A stretch of 11,938 bases of DNA from Candidatus Desantisbacteria bacterium CG2_30_40_21 (GTDB lineage: Bacteria; UBA9089; CG2-30-40-21). Below are positions 5,557-11,938 of the stretch, piece after piece. The first letter of the stretch is position 1, and each line of letters starts with the position of its first letter. The notes beneath the pieces are model-generated. The model searched no databases and was not told where the DNA came from. It saw only the letters and a program-made list of their open reading frames with translations. Location of the stretch: NCBI GenBank assembly GCA_001873945.1, contig MNYI01000156.1, positions 1 through 11,938 of the forward strand. Direction: 5' to 3'. Made by a program: the position numbers and the translations under genes.

Positions 5557-8130
5557 ATGTTTCTTAAAAAAATACAAGAAAATCACATCTGTTTCCTTGC
5601 CTTTATCTTCTGTTTCTTATTTATCTCGCCCGTATATTCTGCTCCACCTCAAATAGAAAAGGAGTTTGCTGAGGCAGATACGCTTTATCAAACAGGGATT
5701 TATGCCTTAGCTATTCCCAAACTTCAAGCCTTTATTCGAAAACATCCGGAAAGCCCTTTATGTCCTAAATCTAAATTGATGCTGGGAGAGTGTTTTTATT
5801 ATCAAAAAGAATATGATTCCGCCTTACTTGAGTATCGTTATCTTATAGAAACTCAAATTTCTGCAGATATTGTACCCAGGGCATTATATCGTATGGCTGA
5901 GATATATCTTCTCCATAGGAGGGATGAGGATGCCCTGTCTGCGTATCGACAAATTATAAAGAACTATCCAAAACTTCCTTTATCTGAGGATGTGCTTTGT
6001 AAGGTTGGAGAATACTATTTTAAGCAAGGCAGGTATGCTGAGTGTGAGGATACCTTTAAGCAGTTATTAAGAATGTTTCCTAATGGCTCTAATATCTCCT
6101 TAGCTTATTACTATCAAGGTATAAGTGCCTACCATAAAAAAGAGTATGAAAAAGCAGCATCCTCTTTCAGGGATGTTATTGACCCGGCATTAAAGCCCAA
6201 TGCTGCCTATTATGAGGGTGATTCATGGTACAGGCAAAAGGAATACGCTAAGGCAATAGCAATTACTTCAAGTTTTGTTACCAATTATCCAAAGCATGAA
6301 CGGGTATCAAATGCTCTTTTTGTTATTGGGTCATCCTTTTATAGTCTGGAAAATTATAAAGAGGCTAAAAATGCCTTTAATATGTTAGATAATGATTATC
6401 CTGCATATTCCAACATAGATTTCGTTAGATATTGGCTGGCAGAATCATGCTATAAATTAGAGGAGTATGAAAATAGCCAGAAGGCGTATAAAAAATTGGC
6501 GCAAAACTGCCAGACAACAAGCCTTATACCTTATATCTATTATGGTCTTGGGTTTTCTTGTGTAAAACTTGAAAGGTTGGAAGAGGCAACAGCAGCCTTT
6601 GACAAGGTGTTAAAAAGTGGTATTAAGGGGAAATTAGGGGTTGATGCCCTGCTTCAGATGGGAAGATGCTATAAAACGCTTCAAAAGACGGAAAAGGCAA
6701 TAGATGCCTTTAAGAAATTATTAGAAGAATACCCTGATGACCCGATAATACCGCAGGTAAAATATGAACTGTTTGAATGTTATCTGAGTATGGGTAATTT
6801 AACTGTGGCACAGGTGATATGTGATCAGATGCTGGAGGCTTATCCAAAGGATAATCTTACCTGTTTTACCCTGTACAAGCTGTCTAATGTGTTTTTTTCT
6901 CAAGAGCAATATTCTTATGCAGCAAATGGTTATGCTCAATTATTAGAAAAATATCCTGCAAATGAGGTGGCAGAGGATGTCTCTTATCAATTGGGATTGT
7001 GCCATTTTAAGCTTGGCAATTATGAATCTGCACGGGATTGTTTCAAAAAGCTCCAACAACAATATCCCAAAAGCTCGATGGCTCAATTAGCCCAATATGC
7101 TATTGCCTGGACATACTCTGAAGAAGGAAAATTTAAGGAGGCTATTGCTGAATATGGCAAGCTCCCTTTAAGTGGAGAGTTGAATGCTGAGGCTGCCTAC
7201 CGTATCGGTAATTGTTGGTTTAATCTTAAGGGTTATCACAATGCTATCGAATCATACAAAAAGATTATTGATTTATATAAAGAGAGCAAACTTTATGATG
7301 CATCCCTGTATCAGTTAGCTCAGTGTTATTATAAACAAGAAAATTATCCAAAGGCACAAAAGTATTTTGAACAATTATTAACAGAATGTTCAAGCAGTAA
7401 GTATGCCCCGGAGGTTATGTATTGGATAGGGTGGGGTTATTTTAATCAGGAAAAATATGATGAAGCCATTATCTGGTATCGCAGGCTTATTGAGCGATTT
7501 CCAAAGGATGAGTTTATGGATGATGCCTGTCAACGCATTGCAGCCTGCTATTATAATCAAAAAAAATATCCGGAGGCAATCTCAGAATATCAGAGGTTGC
7601 TTGCCAGAGAGGATGTGAATGATGTCATTAAGATGGATGCTCTATACCAGATACCAAATTGTTTGTATCAACAGGGCAAATTAAATGAGGCAATAGCAGG
7701 CTATAGTAATTTTATCAAGAGTCATCCAAGGGAAAAAAAGCTTTGCGGTGAAATTCAGTATAAGATTGCCAGAATATATTATGAAAGAGATGATATTAGT
7801 TCCGCTATAGAAGAATATAACCGTTTGATAGATGAATACCCTGCTTCATCCAATGTTCCAGATGCCCTTTATTGGCTGGGAAAATGCTTTATCAAGGAAA
7901 AAGATTATTCTTCAGCTGTGGTTACATTCCGTGCCTTAGCTGATCAGTTCCCTGAATCCCCATGGGCAGCTGAGGCTCAATTCCGAATAGGGGTATCACT
8001 TTATAATGATAAACAATACTTTGAGGCACATCAGGAGTTTCAGAAGCTCATTAATAATTATCCGGGCAGAGGCGATCTCTTGCAGGATGCAGGGGATTAT
8101 ATGAAGAAATGTAAGGGGAAGATGAGGTAA
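5557..8130 (+). CDS. Secreted multi-TPR protein (about 22 repeats)
   Basis: 857-residue exported protein made almost wholly of tetratricopeptide repeats. An N-terminal signal peptide (KK, then a hydrophobic stretch, then SPVYSA followed by PPQ) predicts cleavage near residue 28 and a periplasmic or membrane-associated site. I count about 22 repeat ends of the form (Y/F)xxLIxxYPxS, spaced about 35-40 residues apart, with the YP or FP punctuation typical of the BamD/YbgF class of envelope TPR proteins. No catalytic domain is visible. The ATG at 5557 is chosen over an in-frame TTG at 5542 because GGGAGGG sits 6-7 bases before it and because it begins a good signal peptide. It is the first gene of the plus-strand operon, followed by the barrel gene and exbB-exbD, so it is probably a scaffold that binds peptidoglycan-spanning or outer-membrane partners. 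The exact function is unknown. Confidence 0.88.
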   Translation: MFLKKIQENHICFLAFIFCFLFISPVYSAPPQIEKEFAEADTLYQTGIYALAIPKLQAFIRKHPESPLCPKSKLMLGECFYYQKEYDSALLEYRYLIETQISADIVPRALYRMAEIYLLHRRDEDALSAYRQIIKNYPKLPLSEDVLCKVGEYYFKQGRYAECEDTFKQLLRMFPNGSNISLAYYYQGISAYHKKEYEKAASSFRDVIDPALKPNAAYYEGDSWYRQKEYAKAIAITSSFVTNYPKHERVSNALFVIGSSFYSLENYKEAKNAFNMLDNDYPAYSNIDFVRYWLAESCYKLEEYENSQKAYKKLAQNCQTTSLIPYIYYGLGFSCVKLERLEEATAAFDKVLKSGIKGKLGVDALLQMGRCYKTLQKTEKAIDAFKKLLEEYPDDPIIPQVKYELFECYLSMGNLTVAQVICDQMLEAYPKDNLTCFTLYKLSNVFFSQEQYSYAANGYAQLLEKYPANEVAEDVSYQLGLCHFKLGNYESARDCFKKLQQQYPKSSMAQLAQYAIAWTYSEEGKFKEAIAEYGKLPLSGELNAEAAYRIGNCWFNLKGYHNAIESYKKIIDLYKESKLYDASLYQLAQCYYKQENYPKAQKYFEQLLTECSSSKYAPEVMYWIGWGYFNQEKYDEAIIWYRRLIERFPKDEFMDDACQRIAACYYNQKKYPEAISEYQRLLAREDVNDVIKMDALYQIPNCLYQQGKLNEAIAGYSNFIKSHPREKKLCGEIQYKIARIYYERDDISSAIEEYNRLIDEYPASSNVPDALYWLGKCFIKEKDYSSAVVTFRALADQFPESPWAAEAQFRIGVSLYNDKQYFEAHQEFQKLINNYPGRGDLLQDAGDYMKKCKGKMR

Positions 8131-8137
8131 TTTCAGA

Positions 8138-8173
8138 GTCCTATAGGTCTTATTCGTCCTATATGTCCTATGT
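8138..8173. repeat. 9-nt tandem repeat between the TPR and barrel genes
   Basis: Four consecutive 9-nt units, close to GTCCTATNN, run in exact phase: 8138-8146, 8147-8155 (degenerate), 8156-8164 and 8165-8173. It occupies over half of the 65-base gap before the barrel gene, whose GGGAGGG ribosome site follows at 8184-8190. Confidence 0.75.
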
Positions 8174-8195
8174 CTAATTTTATGGGAGGGAAAAA

Positions 8196-9956
8196 ATGAA
8201 AAGATATCGTGTAATATTTGCTATTGTTTTTTTAACAGGTTGGCTATTCTCATCCAACATTGTGCTGGCTCAAACTCAATCAGGAGCAGAAAGTCCAACC
8301 TCAGCACCAACTACGGAAAAGACCCCTGGGGCATCAGAGGATGTTCTTCCACCTGCTCCTACTCCAACACCACCTGCCTCTGGCGACCCAAAAAAACCAT
8401 TGCCTAAAATAGAAAAGCAGGATATTCTTATTACTGGTGAAGACAAGTCAAAGATGAAACATGAAGAAAAAAGGGTTGTCATTGAAAAACAACCGGCAAG
8501 TGTAATCGTTCCTACTGTTGGGGTGCTAAAGACAGAAGTGCCGGAGATGTTGCCTGTGCCTAGGGTGATAGAAAATCAGGCAATAAAACCATCTCGAGCA
8601 GCCATTAGTATACCACAAACACCGCTTTATTCATTTTCTGTCAGTTATGGAAGCAAGGAATCATTAGCCTATGATTTTTCTCATTCCAGAGAAGCACAGA
8701 CACAGAAGGCACAAAAATTTTCCTATAACTTTGGTGTGCAAAGGGAAAAGTCTGATGGATTCAGGTTTGGTACGATTACTTCTCCCTTTGAATGTTTTAG
8801 TACAGATGGATTAAATGGAGAGGGTGTTATCTATTTTAAGGATTATTCTGTACGAACAGGTATATCTTATTTTAGTCATGTTGTTACCCTTCCCTATAGT
8901 GGAGCGCAGACGAATAAATTGGAAAAGGGTGGATTTGCTGATTATGATATAAAGATACCAGGTGGCTCGGCATTAGAGCTTAGCATCAATTCTAACAAGT
9001 GTACTATGTCTGATTCTGCTGCTGCCCATAGCGTTTCTGGTTGCCTGAATTTTACTACCCCGTTTACAGCAAATACCCCGCCTATTGCTATTGGAGGCAT
9101 TATTTCATCTGAAAAGGTAACTCGCGAAGGGACATCAAGTTATGATAACAAGTATTATTCTCTCTATGCTGAATCCAAGCATATCAAGATCTCTAAGGTT
9201 AATCTTGATGTCAGGGTGGCTGTGGATGGCTACAAAAATGGGGATACCACCTCGGATAAGGTAGATTATCTTGTTGCAGTATTCTATCCATGGAAACCTG
9301 ATACAGTTTTTCATGGAAACATAGAACAAAGGTTATACTTGCCAGGGTTTAGCGAAAGCTATATCCATGAAGATTATATGAAGGTAAATGCTGGGTTAAA
9401 ACCACAACTCAGCACAAAGAAACGGGTTGGTGGAGATTGGCATATGTCCTCAGGTCTCTCATTAAATGCAGATATCTTTATGGAAGATATCTCTGATTAC
9501 ATTAGCTGGAATAAGATTGATACACTTTATCAGCCAGTAAATATTGGTGATGTCAAGCTATCCGGAATAGAAATCCGATTACAACACAATCTGACAAAAA
9601 GATTAGTTCAATCTATAAGCCTTATCAATACAATACATAAAAATCAATCAGATGGTAAGGTTGTGCCTTATATTCCAGATGCAAGGATGATAATTGGGTT
9701 GGAATATGCAGATAGCAAAAATTTATCTGCATCATTAAATGGGGAATACATAGGTAAGAGATATGCCTCTCCTGATGATAAAGATAAAAAGATGCACAGC
9801 TATTTTCTTGTAGATTTGACAGCAAATAAACAGGTTAATGATACTTTATCGTATATATTTGATTGGGAAAATCTACTTAATGAGGAATATGAGATACGAG
9901 ATGGGTATTATGGCAACCCGACAATTGTTAAGGCAGGGTTGAAATTGAAATTTTAG
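8196..9956 (+). CDS. TonB-receptor-like outer-membrane barrel protein, apparently plugless
   Basis: 586-residue exported protein. A signal peptide ends near A25 (NIVLA followed by QTQ). Residues 26-70 are a Pro/Thr/Ala-rich linker. Residues 74-81 (KQDILITG) resemble a TonB box, the short motif that TonB grips in outer-membrane receptors. From about 142 to the end, alternating beta-strand patterns form a barrel. The last part resembles TonB-dependent receptors: LSLNADIFMEDISDYISW, later VPYIPDARMIIGLEY, then SYFLVDLTANKQVNDTLSY and NLLNEEYEIRDGYYGNP. It ends in phenylalanine (LKLKF), the outer-membrane sorting signal. Only about 60 residues separate the motif from the barrel, so the roughly 110-residue plug domain seems absent. 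GGGAGGG precedes the ATG. Placement before exbB-exbD supports an energised role. The substrate is unknown; a diverged or structural barrel is the alternative. Confidence 0.8.
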   Translation: MKRYRVIFAIVFLTGWLFSSNIVLAQTQSGAESPTSAPTTEKTPGASEDVLPPAPTPTPPASGDPKKPLPKIEKQDILITGEDKSKMKHEEKRVVIEKQPASVIVPTVGVLKTEVPEMLPVPRVIENQAIKPSRAAISIPQTPLYSFSVSYGSKESLAYDFSHSREAQTQKAQKFSYNFGVQREKSDGFRFGTITSPFECFSTDGLNGEGVIYFKDYSVRTGISYFSHVVTLPYSGAQTNKLEKGGFADYDIKIPGGSALELSINSNKCTMSDSAAAHSVSGCLNFTTPFTANTPPIAIGGIISSEKVTREGTSSYDNKYYSLYAESKHIKISKVNLDVRVAVDGYKNGDTTSDKVDYLVAVFYPWKPDTVFHGNIEQRLYLPGFSESYIHEDYMKVNAGLKPQLSTKKRVGGDWHMSSGLSLNADIFMEDISDYISWNKIDTLYQPVNIGDVKLSGIEIRLQHNLTKRLVQSISLINTIHKNQSDGKVVPYIPDARMIIGLEYADSKNLSASLNGEYIGKRYASPDDKDKKMHSYFLVDLTANKQVNDTLSYIFDWENLLNEEYEIRDGYYGNPTIVKAGLKLKF

Positions 9957-9970
9957 GCATGCAAAAGTAG

Positions 9971-9991
9971 GGGCAGGTTCTAAACCTGCCC
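9971..9991. repeat. Perfect hairpin before exbB
   Basis: GGGCAGGTT (9971-9979) and AACCTGCCC (9983-9991) form a perfect 9-bp stem around the 3-nt loop CTA, just after the barrel stop codon and 49 bases before exbB. No T-run follows on the plus strand, so it is more likely a dispersed repeat or a stability or attenuation hairpin than a full terminator. Confidence 0.75.
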
Positions 9992-10040
9992 GATACTCTA
10001 ACACCTGCCAGCGAGGGGCAAATATCCAAAGGAGGAAATC

Positions 10041-10670
10041 ATGTTTCAAAATTCTAATGTATTACAAATATTAATTCAGGGTGGGATAGCCATGATCCCT
10101 TTATTAATCTGTTCCTTGATAGTTGTGGCAGTGATTATTGAAAGGTTTATGGCTTATCGACGAATAAAATTTGACATAGAGGATACATTATACAAGATTC
10201 AGCATAACATACTCAAGGGAAATATCTTAGAAGCGGTCAGCCTTTGTGAGGCAAAGGCATCACCCATAGCTATATTGCTTAAAGCAGGGCTCTTAAAATA
10301 TGATCGGGACAAGGATGAGATATTAGAGGCAATGGAACGAGTCCGAATGGAAGAGATTAAAAAACTGAAAAAATATGTCTGGGTACTGGGGACTATTGGA
10401 AATTGTGCCCCATTTATTGGATTATTTGGTGCCATTATTGGTATTATAAGAGTTTTTCATAATATTGCAGCCACTGGTTCAGGTGGGATAGCTGTTGTTT
10501 CTGGTGGGATGGCTGAGGCATTAATCGCTACAGCCGTTGGTTTGCTTATAGCAACTATTGCGGTTATTGGGTATAATTGGTGCATAGTAAGTATTTCTAA
10601 TGTAACTGAGGAGATGAAGATTTATACACTCCGGCTATTGGAGATATTGACGGACCATATGGAGAAATAG
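10041..10670 (+). CDS. exbB: ExbB/TolQ family proton-channel protein
   Basis: 209-residue inner-membrane protein of the MotA/TolQ/ExbB family, the proton-channel ring that powers TonB- or Tol-type machines. Three transmembrane helices are clear: about 13-35, 114-137 and 157-179. The conserved PFIGLFGAIIGII stretch (124-136) and the EALIATAVGLLIATIA region (159-174) form the channel-lining helices. Residues 40-110 are the usual cytoplasmic loop. The length fits ExbB/TolQ. AAAGGAGG lies 5 bases before the ATG. Its normal partner exbD follows after an unusual 280-base gap caused by an inserted element. It is probably co-transcribed with the barrel gene. ExbB rather than TolQ is preferred from the barrel neighbour, but the sequence alone cannot settle it. 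Confidence 0.93.
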   Translation: MFQNSNVLQILIQGGIAMIPLLICSLIVVAVIIERFMAYRRIKFDIEDTLYKIQHNILKGNILEAVSLCEAKASPIAILLKAGLLKYDRDKDEILEAMERVRMEEIKKLKKYVWVLGTIGNCAPFIGLFGAIIGIIRVFHNIAATGSGGIAVVSGGMAEALIATAVGLLIATIAVIGYNWCIVSISNVTEEMKIYTLRLLEILTDHMEK

Positions 10671-10673
10671 AAT

Positions 10674-10945
10674 GGGGGATTGTAACTACTCAGGTAAAGG
10701 AATTTACCACTCAAGACACAAAGGTATACAGTAACTACTTATAGCTATATTGGACGGAAAAACTATGAAATACGCGAAAAACCGCTGTGATCTGTCATTC
10801 CCGCTTGTCGGGAATCCTTCTTTGTTAAGTACGACAGATGTGATCGGATAAGAAGAAGGATTCTGGACAAGCCAGAATGACAAGGAGAAGAAGGATCTTG
10901 TCGATTCGTAGTTATCTCTTGATAGTTGAGTAGTTACGGGGGATT
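10674..10945. mobile_element. 256-bp IS66-like MITE with 8-bp target duplication
   Basis: The 11-bp perfect terminal inverted repeats are GTAACTACTCA (10682-10692) and TGAGTAGTTAC (10927-10937). They are flanked by a perfect 8-bp direct repeat, GGGGGATT (10674-10681 and 10938-10945). Ends starting GTAA with 8-bp duplications are known hallmarks of the IS66 family. The interior has no significant coding region, so it is a non-autonomous element. It holds the palindrome GGTAAAGGAATTTACC (10693-10708) and a nested inverted repeat (10793-10882). The right copy of the duplication leaves GGGGGA as the ribosome site of exbD. Confidence 0.85.
10793..10882. repeat. Nested 30-bp inverted repeat inside the MITE
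   Basis: Arms 10793-10822 and 10853-10882 are reverse complements except for six bases at two central triplets. Each arm is also its own 7-bp hairpin: ATTCCCG/CGGGAAT on the left and ATTCTGG/CCAGAAT on the right. The differences between arms are matched within each arm, so both small hairpins are kept. The GTCATTCCCG and CCAGAATGAC cores resemble widespread REP-like repeats of bacteria, so this may be a repeat pair nested in the larger element. Confidence 0.8.
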
Positions 10946-10950
10946 TATAA

Positions 10951-11388
10951 ATGAAAACCTTTATCGATGAAAACATTGAAGAGAAGATAATAGGAAAGAT
11001 AAATATCACCCCTTTTACAGATATGTTTTTAATTCTATTGCTTATATTTATGATAGCCACACCATTTTTGATGCAGGAAGGAATAAAGGTTAATCTGCCC
11101 TCATCCGAGGTGAGTCAGGAGCAGCCTGAAGGAATAATAGTTACTCTGACAAAGGATAACAAGATATTTATTGAAAACGAGGAAATAGCTGTGGAAAATC
11201 TCAGCGATGCCTTAATAAAAAAGATTGGGGAGGCTAAGGAAAAATTGGTTATTGTTCGTGGAGATACGGCGGTTATGTTGGGGAGTGCGGTAAATATTAT
11301 GGATATGGCAAAACTTGCAGGGGCAACAAAGATAGCTATTGCTACAGAGGAGATAAAAGAAGAGGATGAGGCTAAACGAAAGGAATAA
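10951..11388 (+). CDS. exbD: ExbD/TolR family energy-transducing protein
   Basis: 145-residue inner-membrane protein with one transmembrane helix (about 26-42) and a periplasmic domain, partner of ExbB in harvesting the proton motive force. The key channel aspartate is D24, in NITPFTDMFLILLLIFMI (18-35), equivalent to Asp25 of E. coli ExbD. The periplasmic part follows the family: INLP-like VNLPSSEV near 51-58, VTLTKDNKIFIENEEI near 66-81 and KLVIVRGDTAVMLGSAVNIM near 97-116. The C-terminus ends in a very charged EEIKEEDEAKRKE tail. GGGGGA lies about 8 bases before the ATG and comes from the target duplication of the upstream element. No TonB gene follows; the next reading frame begins 3 bases after the stop and is unrelated. 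Confidence 0.93.
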   Translation: MKTFIDENIEEKIIGKINITPFTDMFLILLLIFMIATPFLMQEGIKVNLPSSEVSQEQPEGIIVTLTKDNKIFIENEEIAVENLSDALIKKIGEAKEKLVIVRGDTAVMLGSAVNIMDMAKLAGATKIAIATEEIKEEDEAKRKE

Positions 11389-11391
11389 TGG

Positions 11392-11712
11392 ATGTTATAT
11401 AACTTGATTCTTACTAAAGCTAATGAATGGCTTAGCTCCAACAGATGTACGGTCAAGCCGATTCTTGATTACATAAATGCGAATGGGAATTTACGCGAGG
11501 CACAGTCGCAGGCTCTTCTTGTGTATTTATTCCTAAAAATCGAAGGCGAGAATAAACCTCTCTGGCAATTATTCGTATCAGGCTTTTTTCCCGCAATGAA
11601 CGACTTTCTCTTCTGAACATCAATCAGTCCGCCAGAGATATTTTTGAATCGAACACTGCGGCAAGGGCATTATTCGAGCTGTCTCGAACTTCGATTAATC
11701 AACACAATGAAG
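11392..11712 (+). pseudogene. Frameshifted N-terminal fragment, possibly helicase/restriction-type
   Basis: An ATG three bases after the exbD stop opens a 74-codon frame ending at 11616. The sequence NLREAQSQALLVYLFLKIEG then LWQLFVSGFF is followed, if one T is added to the T6 run at 11584-11589, by SRNERLSLLNINQSARDIF and AARALFELSRTS in the next frame. This frame stays open to the mobile-element boundary near 11712. The joined product of about 105 residues reads as one coherent helical protein start, whereas the in-frame end PAMNDFLF looks random. It recalls the N-terminus of large DEAD/DEAH helicase or restriction-subunit-like proteins, but this is from memory and weak; no helicase motif is present. 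It is probably a remnant broken by a frameshift and by the transposase insertion that follows. Confidence 0.5.
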
Positions 11713-11735
11713 AAACCGGGGACAGCGCCCGTTTT
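11712..11735. repeat. Probable RAYT element end
   Basis: The stretch around GAAACCGGGGACAGCGCCCG (11712-11731) directly follows the RAYT stop and contains GGGGACAG, a sequence I recall recurring at RAYT element ends. It marks the likely junction between the truncated upstream gene and the transposase element. No matching copy from the other side is visible in this window, so the boundary is approximate. Confidence 0.45.
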
Positions 11736-11938
11736 TTACTGTTTTCGAGGTCTTCCTATAGCTTTTGGCTTTAATACTCGACCTAACAATTCTTCCAACC
11801 TTGTTACAAAAGGCTCATCTCCTACAGGACGACCAGTAGAGGTACATCCTCTAATCTCTTTTAACATCCATTCTTCTTCCGGAATAGCAAGATATTTACC
11901 CCAATCATCTATGCCCTTAATTAATGAAAAATCTCTTG
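11736..11938 (-). CDS. REP-associated tyrosine transposase (RAYT), C-terminal part
   Basis: The last 66 residues of a minus-strand gene that runs off the window's right edge. The C-terminus GCTSTGRPVGDEPFVTRLEE (30-49 of the visible part), then LLGRVLKPKAIGRPRKQ and a stop, is the characteristic tail of Y1 transposase-family RAYT proteins, related to IS200/IS605, which move or maintain REP-type repeats. The catalytic HUH motif and the tyrosine lie beyond the window, so activity cannot be judged. Just after the stop is an AACGGGCGCTGTCCCCGGTT stretch (11715-11734 on the complementary strand), of the kind seen at the ends of such elements. It ends the preceding fragment. Confidence 0.85.
   Translation of the reverse strand, partial: RDFSLIKGIDDWGKYLAIPEEEWMLKEIRGCTSTGRPVGDEPFVTRLEELLGRVLKPKAIGRPRKQ

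Noticed and set aside
9971..9991. Terminator between the barrel gene and exbB
   Set aside because: No T-run follows the stem, and exbB has no obvious promoter of its own, so the genes are more likely one operon.
10704..11060. Minus-strand frame across the MITE and exbD start
   Set aside because: It is the antisense of exbD plus non-coding repeat; hydrophobic residues reflect the ExbD transmembrane helix read backwards.
11392..11616. A TonB gene after exbD
   Set aside because: There is no N-terminal transmembrane helix, no Pro/Lys/Glu spacer and no TonB C-terminal YP motif.

Overview
The window looks like a chromosomal segment of an AT-rich, Gram-negative, probably uncultivated bacterium. 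The double membrane is inferred from a YidC with a large periplasmic domain, type II secretion pseudopilins, an ExbB/ExbD energy module and an outer-membrane-type barrel. Almost every intergenic gap holds a different short palindromic or tandem repeat, a pattern I associate with repeat-rich candidate-phylum genomes. The phylum cannot be fixed from this sequence alone.

Left part, minus strand (3747 down to 154): the conserved rpmH-rnpA-yidD-yidC-jag block. A near-ideal promoter (TTGACA, 17 bp, TATAAT) drives rpmH (ribosomal protein L34, a 45-codon gene). It is followed by rnpA (protein part of RNase P), yidD and yidC (membrane-protein insertion) and jag/khpB (RNA-binding protein). dnaA, often the neighbour of rpmH, is absent. 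Instead a two-gene pseudopilin operon (gspJ-gspK, ATGA overlap, own promoter) lies upstream on the same strand.

Middle (5247-5556): a low-complexity array separates two divergent consensus-like promoters, the left one for gspJK and the right one for a plus-strand operon.

Right part, plus strand (5557-11388): a secreted 857-residue TPR protein with about 22 repeats; a 586-residue exported protein with a TonB-receptor-like C-terminal barrel, a TonB-box-like motif and a Pro/Thr-rich N-terminal linker, but no recognisable plug; then exbB and exbD. Together they look like a proton-motive-force-powered envelope machine linking an ExbB/ExbD motor, a TPR scaffold and an outer-membrane barrel. No tonB gene is visible. 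exbB and exbD are split by a 256-bp element with 11-bp terminal inverted repeats starting GTAA and a perfect 8-bp target duplication. These are IS66-type hallmarks, so it is best read as a non-autonomous IS66-like MITE. Removing it restores a tight exbB-exbD junction with a Shine-Dalgarno sequence.

Right edge (11392-11938): a frameshifted, truncated N-terminal fragment, possibly of a helicase/restriction-type protein, ends where a minus-strand REP-associated tyrosine transposase (RAYT) begins. The RAYT runs off the window, so only its C-terminus is present.
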